DNA of 64,000 nt from Rhizobium sp. J15 (GCF_002531825.1 NZ_NWSX01000008.1:1-64000); one strand, 5' to 3'. Counted from the first letter of the stretch, positions 45,529 to 55,176 are shown. Numbers and translations: made by a program. Notes: a model not told the origin generated them from the sequence alone.

Positions 45529-47160
45529 GTGGCGTATACTTCGTCGACATTGGCGCCTTTGCGGCACGATACCTATCGCGCCATATGGTTTGCGAGCCTT
45601 TCCTCCAATTTCGGCGGCCTGATCCAGGCGGTGGGTGCCGCCTGGATGATGACGACGATCACCGCTTCGGAGGATATGGTCGCGCTGGTGCAGACCTCCA
45701 CCGCGCTGCCGATCATGCTGTTTTCGCTGATATCGGGCGCGCTCGCCGACAACTACGACCGCCGCCGCGTCATGCTGACGGCGCAGTGCATGATGCTCGC
45801 AGTCTCGGGCCTGCTGACGGCCTGTGCGCTTCTCGGCTGGATCACGCCTTGGCTGCTGCTCTTCTTCACCTTCCTGATCGGCTGCGGCACGGCGCTCAAC
45901 AATCCCTCCTGGCAGGCCTCGGTCGGCGATATGGTGCCGCGCGCCGATCTTCCGGGCGCCGTCACGCTGAACAGCATGGGCTTCAATATCACCCGCAGCG
46001 TCGGCCCGGCGATCGGCGGCGCCATCGTGGCGGCGGCCGGTGCCGCCGCGGCCTTTGCGGTGAACACGCTGAGTTACCTGCCATTGATCTACGCGCTGTC
46101 GCGCTGGCGGCCGAGCACGCCGGTCTCCACCCTGCCTCGGGAGGCGCTCGGCAGCGCCATCTTCGCCGGCCTGCGTTATGTCTCCATGTCGCCCAATCTC
46201 GAAAAGGTTCTGGTCCGGGGTCTCATCTTCGGCATCGGCGCGAGTTCGATCCTGGCGCTGCTGCCGATCGTCGCCCTCGATCTCGTCGCCGGCGGCCCGC
46301 TGACCTACGGCTTCATGCTCGGCGCCTTCGGCGTCGGCGCGATCGGCGGCGCGGTGCTGAATGCGAGGCTTCGCCAGATGCTGTCGAGCGAGATCATCAT
46401 CCGGCTGGCCTTTACCGGTTTTGCGCTGAGCGCCGTCATCGCCGCCTTCAGCCCGAGCGCCGTCCTGACGTCCGCCGGCCTGCTCATCTCCGGCGCCTGC
46501 TGGGTCTCCGCGCTTTCGCTCTTCAACACCATCGTGCAGCTTTCGACGCCGCGCTGGGTGGTGGGCCGCGCGTTGTCGCTCTATCAGACCGTCACCTTCG
46601 GCGGTATTGCCGGCGGCAGCTGGCTCTGGGGTGTGGCCGCCGACCGCTACGGCGTCGCTAATGCGCTGCTGATGTCATCGGTTGTCATGCTGCTCGGCAT
46701 TGCGATCGGCCTGCGTTTTTCGATGCCCGCCTTCGCCTCGCTCAACCTCGATCCGCTGAACCGCTTCACCGCGCCGGCCTTGAGTCTCGACATCACGCCG
46801 CGCAGCGGCCCGATCGTCATCCAGGTCGATTACGAGATCGCCGACGACGACCTTGCGGAATTCATGGCGCTGATGGGAGAGCGGCGGCGCATCCGCATCC
46901 GCGATGGCGCCCGGCACTGGGCGCTGATGCGCGATCTGGAAAATCCCGGACTCTGGACCGAGAGCTACCATACGCCGACCTGGGTCGAATACATCAGACA
47001 CAACCAGCGGCGCACGCAGGCCGATGCCGAAAACATCGACAGGCTACACGCGCTCCATCGCGGCGAAGGCCCGCCCCATGTTCATCGCATGATCGAGCGT
47101 CAGGCCATTCCGCCCGGCGACGACGTCTTCCATAAGGCGCCGGTCGACCTGCATCATTGA
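45529..47160 (+). CDS. MFS transporter (DUF894/EntS-like) with C-terminal extra domain
   Basis: 543 residues from GTG 45529, with GGGAG upstream. About 12 membrane helices in the first ~410 residues, with MFS loop motif GALADNYDRRRVML and LNNPSWQASVGDMVPRADLP of the MFS_3 group. A soluble C-terminal domain (about 430-540) starts near PIVIQVDYEIADDDLAEFMA and resembles antibiotic-monooxygenase-like ferredoxin folds. Substrate unknown. It is divergent from the rimP operon. Confidence 0.87.
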   Translation: MAYTSSTLAPLRHDTYRAIWFASLSSNFGGLIQAVGAAWMMTTITASEDMVALVQTSTALPIMLFSLISGALADNYDRRRVMLTAQCMMLAVSGLLTACALLGWITPWLLLFFTFLIGCGTALNNPSWQASVGDMVPRADLPGAVTLNSMGFNITRSVGPAIGGAIVAAAGAAAAFAVNTLSYLPLIYALSRWRPSTPVSTLPREALGSAIFAGLRYVSMSPNLEKVLVRGLIFGIGASSILALLPIVALDLVAGGPLTYGFMLGAFGVGAIGGAVLNARLRQMLSSEIIIRLAFTGFALSAVIAAFSPSAVLTSAGLLISGACWVSALSLFNTIVQLSTPRWVVGRALSLYQTVTFGGIAGGSWLWGVAADRYGVANALLMSSVVMLLGIAIGLRFSMPAFASLNLDPLNRFTAPALSLDITPRSGPIVIQVDYEIADDDLAEFMALMGERRRIRIRDGARHWALMRDLENPGLWTESYHTPTWVEYIRHNQRRTQADAENIDRLHALHRGEGPPHVHRMIERQAIPPGDDVFHKAPVDLHH

Positions 47161-47168
47161 GAACAGCC

Positions 47169-47624
47169 ATGTATGATTTCAGGCTCGCCCGCCAATCCGA
47201 TCTTGCCGCCATCGTCCGGCTTCTGGCCGACGACGATCTCGGCAGCGCCAGGGAGGCCGTCTCGGATCCGATCGATGCGCGCTATGTCTCGGCTTTCGCT
47301 GCGATCGAGGCGGATGCGAACCAGATGCTCGCCGTGGCAAGCGATGCGGATGCTCAGATTGTCGGCTGCCTGCAACTGAGTTTCATTCCCGGCCTTTCGC
47401 GAGCGGGCATGTGGCGCGGGCAGATCGAGAGCGTGCGTATCGCGCGGGACCTTCGCGGCTCCGGCCTCGGCTCTCAGTTCATCGAATGGGCGATCGCCCG
47501 ATGCGCCGAGCGCGGCTGCGGCCTCGTGCAGCTGACATCGGACAAGACGCGGGCGGATTCGATCCGCTTCTACGAGAAGCTCGGCTTCGTCGCGAGCCAT
47601 GAAGGGCTGAAGCGCAGTCTCTGA
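47169..47624 (+). CDS. GNAT family N-acetyltransferase
   Basis: 151 residues from ATG 47169. GNAT core with the acetyl-CoA loop RIARDLRGSGLGSQFIEWAI and the C-terminal LTSDKTRADSIRFYEKLGFV. Starts 9 bp after the MFS gene, so probably co-transcribed. The acceptor is unknown. Confidence 0.9.
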   Translation: MYDFRLARQSDLAAIVRLLADDDLGSAREAVSDPIDARYVSAFAAIEADANQMLAVASDADAQIVGCLQLSFIPGLSRAGMWRGQIESVRIARDLRGSGLGSQFIEWAIARCAERGCGLVQLTSDKTRADSIRFYEKLGFVASHEGLKRSL

Positions 47625-47629
47625 AGCCG

Positions 47630-48889
47630 CTACTTCAGCTTGCCTTTCATCGTAGCCTCGGGAAAGCAGGTCGGCGTCATGCCGTTTTTCGCCTGCCACT
47701 GGCCGATCGAGCGCCGCGTCTTGTAGCCCGGCAGGCCGTCGGAACCGCCGACGTCATAGCCCTGCCGTTCCAGCGCCTTCTGCATGGCGGCGACATCCGA
47801 GCGCAGCATCTTGCCGACATCGCCCCATCGGCCCTGGAAGGCGCCGGCATTGGAGCCGATCCGGTCGGCGAGATTGCCGATATAGAGCGCGTAGAGATCG
47901 GAGTTGTTGTATTCCTTGATGATGTAGAAATTCGGCGTGACGATGAACTCTGGCCCGTCGCGGCCGGCCGGCACCAGCATCATGCCCTCGGCCTTCATCT
48001 CGTTTGCGGGAAAGTCCTTGCCGGAGATGCGCTCGATGCCGAGCGAGGCCCAATTCGAAAGCGGCTTCGCGAGGTCTGGACCCTCTTGCGCGCAGGAGAC
48101 CGCCTCCGGGATCGATACCTCGAAGCCCCAGTCACGATCGCGCTGCCAGCCTTTCTTGACCAGGTAATTGGCGATCGAGGCAAGCGTATCCGGCACCGAG
48201 GTCCAGATATTGCGGTGACCGTCGCCGTCGAAATCGACCGCATATTTCAGATAGCTCGTCGGCATGAATTGCGGCTGGCCGAGCGCACCGGCCCACGAAC
48301 TCTTGAAATCGGCGGGCGTCACGTCGCCGCCGTCGAGAATATGCAGGGCGGCCACCAGCTCATTGCGGAACATTTCCTTGCGGGTCGACATGAAGGCCTT
48401 GGTCGCCAGCACCTCGACCGCCGAATTCGGGATCTTCGCCGCGCCGAAGCCCGTCTCCCGGCCCCAGATGGCAAGCACGATCGACCCCGGCACGCCATAG
48501 GTCTTCTCGATCCGCTTCAGCGTCGAACCATATTGCCCGGCAAAACCGCGCCCCGTTGCGGCAAGCTTTTTCAGCCGGTCCTCGTTGAAATAGGGACCGG
48601 GCGAGGAAAACTCAGCCTGCGTCTGTTTCTGCTCCTTCGGCGGCGGGAAGCCGGGCGGCGCGAGATCCGGCAGGTTCCAGTTCAGCGTGATGCCCGAAAA
48701 AGCCGCCTTGAAGGTTTTCTCGGAAATGCCGCCCGCCTTGGCTTCCGGCCAGAGGTCCTTTTGCACCCAGCTTTCGAACTGCGCTTCGACATCGGCTTTC
48801 GATGGGGCTGCGTGGGCAGAGAGGGGGAGGAGAGAGGCCGTTATGGCGAATGCGAGTATCCGCAGTCGTCGTGGGGTGCGGTGCGACAT
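47630..48889 (-). CDS. lytic murein transglycosylase (MltB family)
   Basis: 419 residues from ATG 48889 (GAGAGG 7 nt upstream); ATG 48904, overlapping the recR stop, is an alternative. Signal peptide about 1-28 (ends AHAAPS). Catalytic domain with Glu in IWGRETGFG, GALGQPQFMPTSYLKYAVDF and a C-terminal peptidoglycan-binding domain (ALERQGYDVGGSDGLPGYKT). It cleaves the MurNAc-GlcNAc bond giving 1,6-anhydro ends. The protein is soluble periplasmic, not a lipoprotein. Confidence 0.92.
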   Translation of the reverse strand: MSHRTPRRLRILAFAITASLLPLSAHAAPSKADVEAQFESWVQKDLWPEAKAGGISEKTFKAAFSGITLNWNLPDLAPPGFPPPKEQKQTQAEFSSPGPYFNEDRLKKLAATGRGFAGQYGSTLKRIEKTYGVPGSIVLAIWGRETGFGAAKIPNSAVEVLATKAFMSTRKEMFRNELVAALHILDGGDVTPADFKSSWAGALGQPQFMPTSYLKYAVDFDGDGHRNIWTSVPDTLASIANYLVKKGWQRDRDWGFEVSIPEAVSCAQEGPDLAKPLSNWASLGIERISGKDFPANEMKAEGMMLVPAGRDGPEFIVTPNFYIIKEYNNSDLYALYIGNLADRIGSNAGAFQGRWGDVGKMLRSDVAAMQKALERQGYDVGGSDGLPGYKTRRSIGQWQAKNGMTPTCFPEATMKGKLK

Positions 48890-48900
48890 ATGCAAGCCTC

Positions 48901-49506
48901 TCATATCACCGTCCGCGCCCGCAGCGCCGCCGCCAGCGTGCCCTCGTCGAGATAATCGAGCTCGCCGCCGACAGGCACGCCGTGCGCCAGCCGCGTGATC
49001 TTCACCTCCAGCCCCTGCAACTGATCGGTGATGTAATGCGCCGTCGTCTGCCCCTCGACGGTGGCATTGACCGCGATGATCAATTCCCGGATGCCGCCTT
49101 CGCCGATCCGGTCGACCAGCCCGCGAATGTTGAGATCATCGGGCCCGATCCCGTCGAGCGGCGACAGCGTGCCGCCGAGCACGTGGTAGGCGGCGTTCAT
49201 CGCGCCCGCCCGCTCCAGCGCCCAGAGGTCGGAGACGTCCTCGACGACGATGATCACGGATTGATCGCGCTGCACGTCGGTGCAGACGGTGCAGGGATCG
49301 ACGGTATCGACATTGCCGCAGCGCGAGCAGATCTTCACCTTGTCATAGGCCTCGCCCATCGCATTCGACAGCGGGCCGAGAAGCTGGTCTTTCTTCTTGA
49401 TCAGATGCAGCGCCGCCCGGCGGGCCGAGCGCGGCCCGAGGCCCGGCACCTTCGCCAGAAGCTGGATGAGTTTTTCGATTTCGGGGCCGGTGACTCGTTT
49501 TGCCAT
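48901..49506 (-). CDS. recR: recombination mediator RecR
   Basis: 201 residues, standard length. Helix-hairpin-helix near [16 protein letters not shown], a zinc finger with Cys60, 63, 72 and 75 (CSRCG...CTVC), and a Toprim domain ([15 protein letters not shown]). RecR loads RecA at gaps with RecO and RecF. It usually follows dnaX-ybaB; here a MOSC gene on the opposite strand lies between. Confidence 0.97.
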   Translation of the reverse strand: MAKRVTGPEIEKLIQLLAKVPGLGPRSARRAALHLIKKKDQLLGPLSNAMGEAYDKVKICSRCGNVDTVDPCTVCTDVQRDQSVIIVVEDVSDLWALERAGAMNAAYHVLGGTLSPLDGIGPDDLNIRGLVDRIGEGGIRELIIAVNATVEGQTTAHYITDQLQGLEVKITRLAHGVPVGGELDYLDEGTLAAALRARTVI

Positions 49507-49563
49507 GCGCCGTTCTTAACTGATATGGAACGAAAACGGAATCGCGGAAGGATCGGCCGTCCC

Positions 49564-50181
49564 ATGAAAATCCTGGCGCTGTGCAGAGGCAATGCGGAAC
49601 GGCTGCCCGGCAAGAGCTACAAGACCGGCATCTTCAAACACGCCGTCAATGGCGCCGTCATGATCGATGCCGAGGGGCTGGTCGGCGATGCGATCTGCAA
49701 CCGCAAGCACCATGGCGGCATCGATCAGGCCGTCTATATCGAGGGCTCGCTGACGCTCGACTGGTGGGCGAGGGAGCTCGGCCGGCCTTATGAGCCCGGC
49801 ACCTTCGGCGAGAACCTGGTGATCTCGGATCTCGACAATCGCGACGTTGCCGTCGGCGACCGCTTCTTATCAGGCGACCTCGTTCTCGAAGTCACGGCAT
49901 GCCGCATGCCCTGCGCCACCTTCGCCGCCAGGATGGCCGATCCGAAATTCGTCAAACGCTATACGGTAGCCGCCCGCCCCGGCATCTATTGCCGGGTCAT
50001 CCAGGGCGGCGTGGCCGAGGCCGGAATGCCGGTGCAGCACCAGTCATTTGCCGGCGAGAAAATCACCATGCCGGAGCTGATGGAAACTTTTGGGCGACGG
50101 CTTTCAGAGGCGGACCGGGCTCGATATCTCGCCGCCCCTATTCACTATAAGCTGCGGGCGATGCTGGACGCGCAGCCTTAA
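49564..50181 (+). CDS. MOSC domain protein
   Basis: 205 residues from ATG 49564 (ATG 49525 is also open). MOSC features: KHHGGIDQAVYIEG, GTFGENLVISDL, and the conserved Cys in TACRMPCATFAARM. MOSC proteins handle molybdenum-cofactor sulfur transfer or detoxify hydroxylamino compounds (YiiM-like); this one has the YiiM-like single-domain size. It is inserted, in opposite orientation, between recR and ybaB. Confidence 0.9.
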   Translation: MKILALCRGNAERLPGKSYKTGIFKHAVNGAVMIDAEGLVGDAICNRKHHGGIDQAVYIEGSLTLDWWARELGRPYEPGTFGENLVISDLDNRDVAVGDRFLSGDLVLEVTACRMPCATFAARMADPKFVKRYTVAARPGIYCRVIQGGVAEAGMPVQHQSFAGEKITMPELMETFGRRLSEADRARYLAAPIHYKLRAMLDAQP

Positions 50182-50265
50182 GCTCAATTTCACCTGTCCA
50201 TCGCGAACGCAATTGTCACAGCGTCGGCGCAGCAGAGGTGAAAATAAAAATCGAATTGCCTGCTA

Positions 50266-50589
50266 TCAGAACGGCAGCTTGAAGCCGGGCGGAATCGGCA
50301 GGCCGGCGGTCAGCGCCTTGGTCTTTTCGGCGGCGAGGGCTTCGGCTTTGTCCTTGGCGTCCTTGTGGGCGGCGACGATCAGGTCTTCGAGGATTTCGAC
50401 GTCGTCTTCCTTGAAGAGCGACGGGTCGATTTTCAGGCTCTTCAACTCGCCCTTGCCGGAGATGATGACGGTGACGAGGCCGCCGCCTGCCTTGCCTTCG
50501 GCGGTGAGCTCGGCGATCTCCGCCTGCATCTGCTCCATCTTGGCCTGCATTTCCTTGACTTTGCCCATCATGCCCATGATGTCGCGCAT
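50266..50589 (-). CDS. ybaB: YbaB/EbfC family nucleoid-associated protein
   Basis: 107 residues. A helix with [20 protein letters not shown], then the beta sheet ([20 protein letters not shown]) and a helix [20 protein letters not shown]. These small dimers bind DNA. It lies 22 bp downstream of dnaX, the usual dnaX-ybaB pairing. Confidence 0.95.
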   Translation of the reverse strand: MRDIMGMMGKVKEMQAKMEQMQAEIAELTAEGKAGGGLVTVIISGKGELKSLKIDPSLFKEDDVEILEDLIVAAHKDAKDKAEALAAEKTKALTAGLPIPPGFKLPF

Positions 50590-50611
50590 CGTCTCGCTCC
50601 TTCTTGAAACG

Positions 50612-52483
50612 CTAGAATTCTATGTCGTCGCCCGGCAGGATGTCGCCTTCCTCGGATTCGGCGGCGGCCGGCGGTGTCGCCTCGTCCGCCTCTTCCTCCG
50701 GCGTCGGTGCCCGCACGCGCACGTCGATGATTTTCGCGCCCGGGAAATGCGCCAGGATCGCCGCGACGTCGGGATCCTGTCGCGCGTCGATGACGTGCTG
50801 TTCCCGCGTCCTGGCCTCTGCTTCCACCATCGTCGGCCCGCCTTCCTCGCGGCTGGTGCTGACGATCCAGTGGATTCCAGTCCATTCCTTGAGTTTGACG
50901 GCGAGCTCGTTGAGCAGCGTGTTCGGGGCGCCTTCGGTGAGGTTCACATCAAGCCGGCCGGGCTCGAGACGAACCGGCCGCACGAAGTTGCGCACCAGCG
51001 CCTTCAATTTGACATCGCGCTTTTCGCCGGCGAGGTCGACGATATCGCCAATGGAATTGATGCGCACGAGCGGCTTCGGAGCCTCTGCGGGCTTCGCCTC
51101 GGTGCGGCCGATGGTCTGCGGCTCCGGATTGGGCACGGCCCGCAGCATGGCGGTCGGCCCCGAGGGCTGCGGCCGCGGTGTCGGCTCGGCCGCGCGCGCC
51201 GCCACACTGCTCTGATAGGGAACACGCGTTCCGCTGCCGCCACCATTGCCGGAAGGCGGGGAGGAGGGGCGCGAACCGCCATTGTCGCCGGAAAATTCGG
51301 CAAGCCGGCGCGCCGCATCCTCGGGCGCCGGCAGATGGGCCGCATGCGCCAGCCGGATCAGCACCATTTCGGCTGCCCCTGCCGTGCGCGACGAGCCTTC
51401 CGTTTCGGGAATGCCCTTCAGCAGCATCTGCCAGATGCGCGACAGCGTCGTGACCGCTACGCCCTTGGCGAATTCCGCGGCCTTGGTGCGCTCGATTTCG
51501 CTGAGCGAGGGGTCGTTCGCCGCATCCGGCACATATTTCAGCCGCGTCACCAGATGGGTGAAATCGGCAAGATCGGTGAGCACCACGACGGGATTGGCGC
51601 CGGCCTCGTACTGGCCCTGGAATTCGCCGAGTGCTGCGGCGACGTCGCCTTTGACGATATGCTGGAACAGATCGACGATCCGGGCGCGGTCGGCAAGGCC
51701 GAGCATGCCGCGCACCGCTTCCGCCTGCACCACGCCGGCGCCATGGGCAATCGCCTGGTCGAGCAGCGACAGGCCGTCGCGGGCCGAGCCTTCGGCCGCG
51801 CGCGCGATCATCGCCAGCGCGTCCGCTTCCGCCTCGATGCCTTCCTTGGCCGCGATCGTGGTGAACAGCCCGACGAGATCCGACGCGCTGATGCGACGCA
51901 GGTCGAAGCGCTGGCAGCGCGACAGCACGGTGATCGGCACCTTGCGGATTTCGGTGGTGGCGAAGATGAACTTCACATGTTCCGGCGGTTCTTCAAGCGT
52001 CTTCAGCAGGCCGTTGAAGGCCTGCGTCGAAAGCATGTGCACTTCGTCGATGATATAGACTTTATAGCGCGCCGAAACCGGCCGGTAGCGCACCTGCTCG
52101 ATGATCTCTCTGATATCGTCGATACCGGTATGCGAGGCGGCGTCCATTTCGATCACGTCGACATGGCGGCCTTCCATGATCGCCTGGCAATGTTCGCCGG
52201 GCACGCGCAGATCGATCGTCGGCTTGTCGATATCAGCTGTCTTGTAATTCAGCGCCCGCGCCAGGATGCGCGCCGTCGTCGTCTTGCCGACGCCGCGCAC
52301 GCCGGTCAGCATGTAGGCCTGCGCGATGCGGCCGGTCTCGAAGGCGTTGGTGAGCGTGCGGACCATCGGCTCCTGGCCGACCATCAGGTCCGTGAAATCC
52401 TTGGGGCGGTATTTTCGTGCCAGCACCCGGTATCCGGTGCCCGTCGAGGCGGCATCTTGTGACTGTCGCTCGGTCTCGCTCAT
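50612..52483 (-). CDS. dnaX: DNA polymerase III subunits gamma/tau
   Basis: 623 residues from ATG 52483. AAA+ clamp-loader domain with Walker [14 protein letters not shown], Walker B IIDEVHML and sensor 1 [11 protein letters not shown]. The zinc module that normally has four cysteines reads [16 protein letters not shown], with only one left. A Pro/Gly/Ser-rich linker (about 415-500) leads to a C-terminal tau-like part that binds polymerase. No poly-A frameshift signal was obvious. Confidence 0.96.
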   Translation of the reverse strand: MSETERQSQDAASTGTGYRVLARKYRPKDFTDLMVGQEPMVRTLTNAFETGRIAQAYMLTGVRGVGKTTTARILARALNYKTADIDKPTIDLRVPGEHCQAIMEGRHVDVIEMDAASHTGIDDIREIIEQVRYRPVSARYKVYIIDEVHMLSTQAFNGLLKTLEEPPEHVKFIFATTEIRKVPITVLSRCQRFDLRRISASDLVGLFTTIAAKEGIEAEADALAMIARAAEGSARDGLSLLDQAIAHGAGVVQAEAVRGMLGLADRARIVDLFQHIVKGDVAAALGEFQGQYEAGANPVVVLTDLADFTHLVTRLKYVPDAANDPSLSEIERTKAAEFAKGVAVTTLSRIWQMLLKGIPETEGSSRTAGAAEMVLIRLAHAAHLPAPEDAARRLAEFSGDNGGSRPSSPPSGNGGGSGTRVPYQSSVAARAAEPTPRPQPSGPTAMLRAVPNPEPQTIGRTEAKPAEAPKPLVRINSIGDIVDLAGEKRDVKLKALVRNFVRPVRLEPGRLDVNLTEGAPNTLLNELAVKLKEWTGIHWIVSTSREEGGPTMVEAEARTREQHVIDARQDPDVAAILAHFPGAKIIDVRVRAPTPEEEADEATPPAAAESEEGDILPGDDIEF

Positions 52484-52524
52484 CGCCCTGCTTGCGCCCG
52501 AAGCTCGGGCTTCTTGGAAGAGAA

Positions 52525-52624
52525 GGTGGGAGGCTGGCACGATGACCCGTGCCGGGCTCGTTAGGGCTGCTTCCTTCCGGACCTGACCCGGTTGGCGAGT
52601 GGCTCGTCCACCACCAACCTCCCG
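52525..52624 (-). ncRNA. ffs: signal recognition particle RNA (4.5S type)
   Basis: About 100 nt. On the minus strand it contains the invariant SRP helix-8 sequence (GGTCAGGTCCGGAAGGAAGC, then AGCCCTAA). The ends pair: GGGAGGTTGG at 52614-52623 with CCAGCCTCCC at 52528-52537, giving 10 base pairs. It is the RNA core of the SRP with Ffh, for membrane-protein targeting. Immediately upstream of dnaX, as in many bacteria. Confidence 0.95.
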
Positions 52625-52710
52625 AGTGCACATATCGGCAATATCGTCATCAAAAGCAAGCCAACATGATAAAAAACTGCTAGTCCTTGGAAAAGATAGG
52701 AGGAATGCCC

Positions 52711-53121
52711 TTGAACGGTTTCGAGCTCGACCCCCGGCTGGAAAAAGACAGCATCAGCATCATGGTCACAGGCCTCTGTGATCTGAGATTGTCGAGGGAT
52801 GCCAGGTGGCCCTGGCTCGTTCTCGTGCCGCGCCGCGCCGGCATCACCGAAATTTTCGAGTTGACGCCGCTCGACCAGGTGCTGCTCGCCTTCGAGACGG
52901 ACATGGTCGCCAAGGCTCTGAAGGAGATCACCGGTGCTGCAAAAATCAATGTCGGGGCTCTTGGCAATATCGTCCGCCAGCTTCATGTTCATGTCATTGC
53001 CCGCTTCGAAGGTGATGCCAACTGGCCGGGTCCTGTCTGGGGCTTCGGGCGCGCTGAGCCCTACGAGGATGGGAAGAGAGACGAATTCATAGCGAAGCTG
53101 CGGGAAGCCCTTTCATCATGA
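52711..53121 (+). CDS. HIT family protein
   Basis: 136 residues from TTG 52711. AGGAGG at 52698-52703 is 7 nt before this TTG but only 1 nt before ATG 52705, so the TTG is the likelier start. The histidine triad is partly kept: QLHVHVIARF (H-x-H). HIT proteins hydrolyse nucleotide phosphoramidates or phosphates. The stop overlaps nudC (ATGA), suggesting shared nucleotide clean-up. Confidence 0.88.
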   Translation: MNGFELDPRLEKDSISIMVTGLCDLRLSRDARWPWLVLVPRRAGITEIFELTPLDQVLLAFETDMVAKALKEITGAAKINVGALGNIVRQLHVHVIARFEGDANWPGPVWGFGRAEPYEDGKRDEFIAKLREALSS

Positions 53122-54077
53122 GTCATTCGCTTTTCGATTCGGACGTGCCGCATCCGGAACCCAGCAACCTCACCGCCTTTGCCGCCAACGACCTCAATCG
53201 TGATTCAGAGCATCGCGATGAGAAGTCGGTCGAAAGGGCGCTGGCGAGGGAAGGGACGCATATCTTCGCCTTCGCCAGGGACAAGCTGGTGCTGAAGCAT
53301 GACGGGCAGGTGCTCGATCCGCTCTTTGCCCGCTACGAGCTGCAGGAACTGCGGCCGGATTGGGACGAGACGGTGCTTCTCGGCTACCGCAAAACAGGTG
53401 AGCCGCGGCTCGCGGTTCCCGTCGGCATCGATGTCGAGGATCTCGCCAGCCAGTACAAGCCCGCCGACGGCCGCACGCTGTTTCGCGAGATGCTGATCGA
53501 CGAGGTGCTGCTCGGCGAATTCGCCCAGGCCGCCAGCCTCATCCGCTGGAACGGCGACAACCGCTTCTGCGGCCGCTGCGGTTCGGCGATGGAGATCCAT
53601 ATCGGCGGCTACAAGCGCGTCTGCACCGCCTGCGAGCATATGATCTTTCCCCGCACCGATCCGGTCGTCATCATGCTGACGATCGACGAGAGCCGCGATC
53701 TCTGCCTGCTCGGCCGCAGCCCGCATTTCGCGCCCGGCATGTATTCCTGTCTCGCAGGCTTCGTCGAACCCGGCGAGACCATCGAGAACGCCGTGCGCCG
53801 CGAAACGCTGGAAGAATCCGGCATCCGCACCGGCCGTATCCGCTACCACGCCTCGCAGCCCTGGCCGATGCCGCATTCGCTGATGATCGGCTGTTATGCC
53901 GAGGCGAAATCCACAGAGATCAAGCGCGATGAGACGGAATTGGAGGATTGCCGCTGGTTCACCCGCGAGGAAACGCTCGAGATGCTCGAGCGTCCAGGCG
54001 CCAATGGCAAGGCCTCGCCGCCGAAAGGGGCGATCGCCCACCGCCTGATGCGCGACTGGGTGGAGTGGAAGCGCTAG
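53118..54077 (+). CDS. nudC: NAD(H) pyrophosphatase NudC
   Basis: 319 residues. N-terminal domain, zinc ribbon CGRCG...CTAC (about 151-173) and a full Nudix box, GFVEPGETIENAVRRETLEE then SGI, followed by the NudC helix region QPWPMPHSLMIG. It hydrolyses NADH to NMNH and AMP and can remove NAD caps from RNA. Start overlaps the HIT gene stop. Confidence 0.95.
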   Translation: MSHSLFDSDVPHPEPSNLTAFAANDLNRDSEHRDEKSVERALAREGTHIFAFARDKLVLKHDGQVLDPLFARYELQELRPDWDETVLLGYRKTGEPRLAVPVGIDVEDLASQYKPADGRTLFREMLIDEVLLGEFAQAASLIRWNGDNRFCGRCGSAMEIHIGGYKRVCTACEHMIFPRTDPVVIMLTIDESRDLCLLGRSPHFAPGMYSCLAGFVEPGETIENAVRRETLEESGIRTGRIRYHASQPWPMPHSLMIGCYAEAKSTEIKRDETELEDCRWFTREETLEMLERPGANGKASPPKGAIAHRLMRDWVEWKR

Positions 54078-54081
54078 TGCC

Positions 54082-54777
54082 ATGCCCGTCGCCCGTTCGG
54101 AACGGCTCCTGACGCTGCTCCAGACGCTTCGGCGTTATCGCAGGCCGGTGACCGGAACGGTGCTTGCCCAGGAGACCGGCGTCAGCCTGCGCACGCTCTA
54201 TCGCGATATCGCCAGCCTGCAGGCCCAGGGTGCGATGATCGAAGGCGAGGCCGGCATCGGCTATGTGCTGAAGCCCGGCTTCATGCTGCCGCCGATGATG
54301 TTTTCCGAGGAAGAGCTGGAGGCACTGGTGCTCGGCTCGCGCTGGGTGGCCCGCGCCGCCGAGCCGCGCCTTGCCGGCGCCGGCGCCGATGCTCTGGCCA
54401 AGATCGCCGCCGTTCTGCCGGCCGATATGCGCGAAATGATCGATTCGGCCGCTCTCTTCGTCGGCCCCAAACGCCGGGATGAGGATAGCGCGGATGTCTC
54501 GGCCATCCGCCGGGCGATCCGTCTGGAGCGCATTCTCGAACTGCATTACGGCGACGAGCAGGGCCGGATCTCCAGGCGACGCGTCTGGCCTTTCGCGCTC
54601 GGCTATTTCGAGCATGTGCGCGTTCTCATGGCATGGTGCGAGCTGCGCCAGGATTTCCGCCATTTCCGCACCGATCGCATCATCGACATGGCGCTGCACG
54701 AGGTGCGTTATCCGCGCCGCCGTACCGCACTTCTCAAGGAGTGGCGCGAGACGCAGGACGTGCCGATCGAGCGGTGA
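54082..54777 (+). CDS. YafY-type WYL-domain transcriptional regulator
   Basis: 231 residues. N-terminal HTH_11 (about 5-58: RLLTLLQTLRRYRRPVTGTV, SLRTLYRDIASLQAQG) and a C-terminal WYL domain (about 140-215: GRISRRRVWPFALGYFEHVR). Such regulators sense small ligands or oligonucleotides and often control neighbouring glyoxalase genes. A 23-bp inverted repeat 3 nt after its stop recurs upstream of the glyoxalase-fold gene at 55244, a likely operator pair. Confidence 0.9.
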   Translation: MPVARSERLLTLLQTLRRYRRPVTGTVLAQETGVSLRTLYRDIASLQAQGAMIEGEAGIGYVLKPGFMLPPMMFSEEELEALVLGSRWVARAAEPRLAGAGADALAKIAAVLPADMREMIDSAALFVGPKRRDEDSADVSAIRRAIRLERILELHYGDEQGRISRRRVWPFALGYFEHVRVLMAWCELRQDFRHFRTDRIIDMALHEVRYPRRRTALLKEWRETQDVPIER

Positions 54778-54780
54778 ATG

Positions 54781-54803
54781 CTGCTGCCATAAACTGTCAG
54801 CAG
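54781..54803. promoter_or_regulatory. inverted-repeat operator candidate 1 (WYL regulator)
   Basis: CTGCTGCCA-5-TGTCAGCAG, arms matching 8 of 9 bases, 47 bp upstream of the small gene at 54850. The same 23-bp layout occurs at 55177-55199. Confidence 0.65.
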
Positions 54804-54849
54804 CTGGCGTTATGATCAGTCTCAATCCATCAGGGAAGGAGTACCGATC

Positions 54850-55110
54850 ATGGCAACGTCTTCACTCATCCGCCAAGCCAGCGACCGTTTTGCAGTTGAC
54901 GCCTTTGCCGATGTCATTTCGGCCGAAACTTTCGCCGATGTCGGGCAGTCCGAGCACTCCGGTATTCGGCGTCTAATCATGAACATCTTTCGGATTCGCA
55001 GCGCAAATCACACCATCCTCGATCTGGAAGCGGCGCCGGATTGCCGCAAGCGCGACCTTGGCTTCATGGATGGACGCGGTCCGCGCCGCCAGAGCCGTTT
55101 TTCGCTCTAG
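54850..55110 (+). CDS. small hypothetical protein, possibly DUF1127-like
   Basis: 86 residues with a good GGAAGGAG upstream. The C-terminal part (APDCRKRDLGFMDGRGPRRQ) recalls the end of DUF1127 proteins (arginine-rich, with an RDLG/RDIG core), but the likeness is weak. No signal or membrane segment. It has its own copy of the inverted repeat and lies between the WYL regulator and the glyoxalase-fold gene, so it probably belongs to the same regulon. Confidence 0.55.
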   Translation: MATSSLIRQASDRFAVDAFADVISAETFADVGQSEHSGIRRLIMNIFRIRSANHTILDLEAAPDCRKRDLGFMDGRGPRRQSRFSL

Positions 55111-55176
55111 ACCATCCGATCGTCATCCACATCGCCGGCCGAGAACGGGGCGCTGCTTTAGCAGCGCCTTCAGCTC

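Noticed and set aside
50182..50265. Terminator between ybaB and the MOSC gene
   Set aside because: TTTCACCT/AGGTGAAA arms exist but the loop is over 30 nt and no T-run follows in a useful place.
50090..52462. Long plus-strand open frame opposite dnaX
   Set aside because: Antisense to dnaX and ybaB; low-complexity translation with no family.
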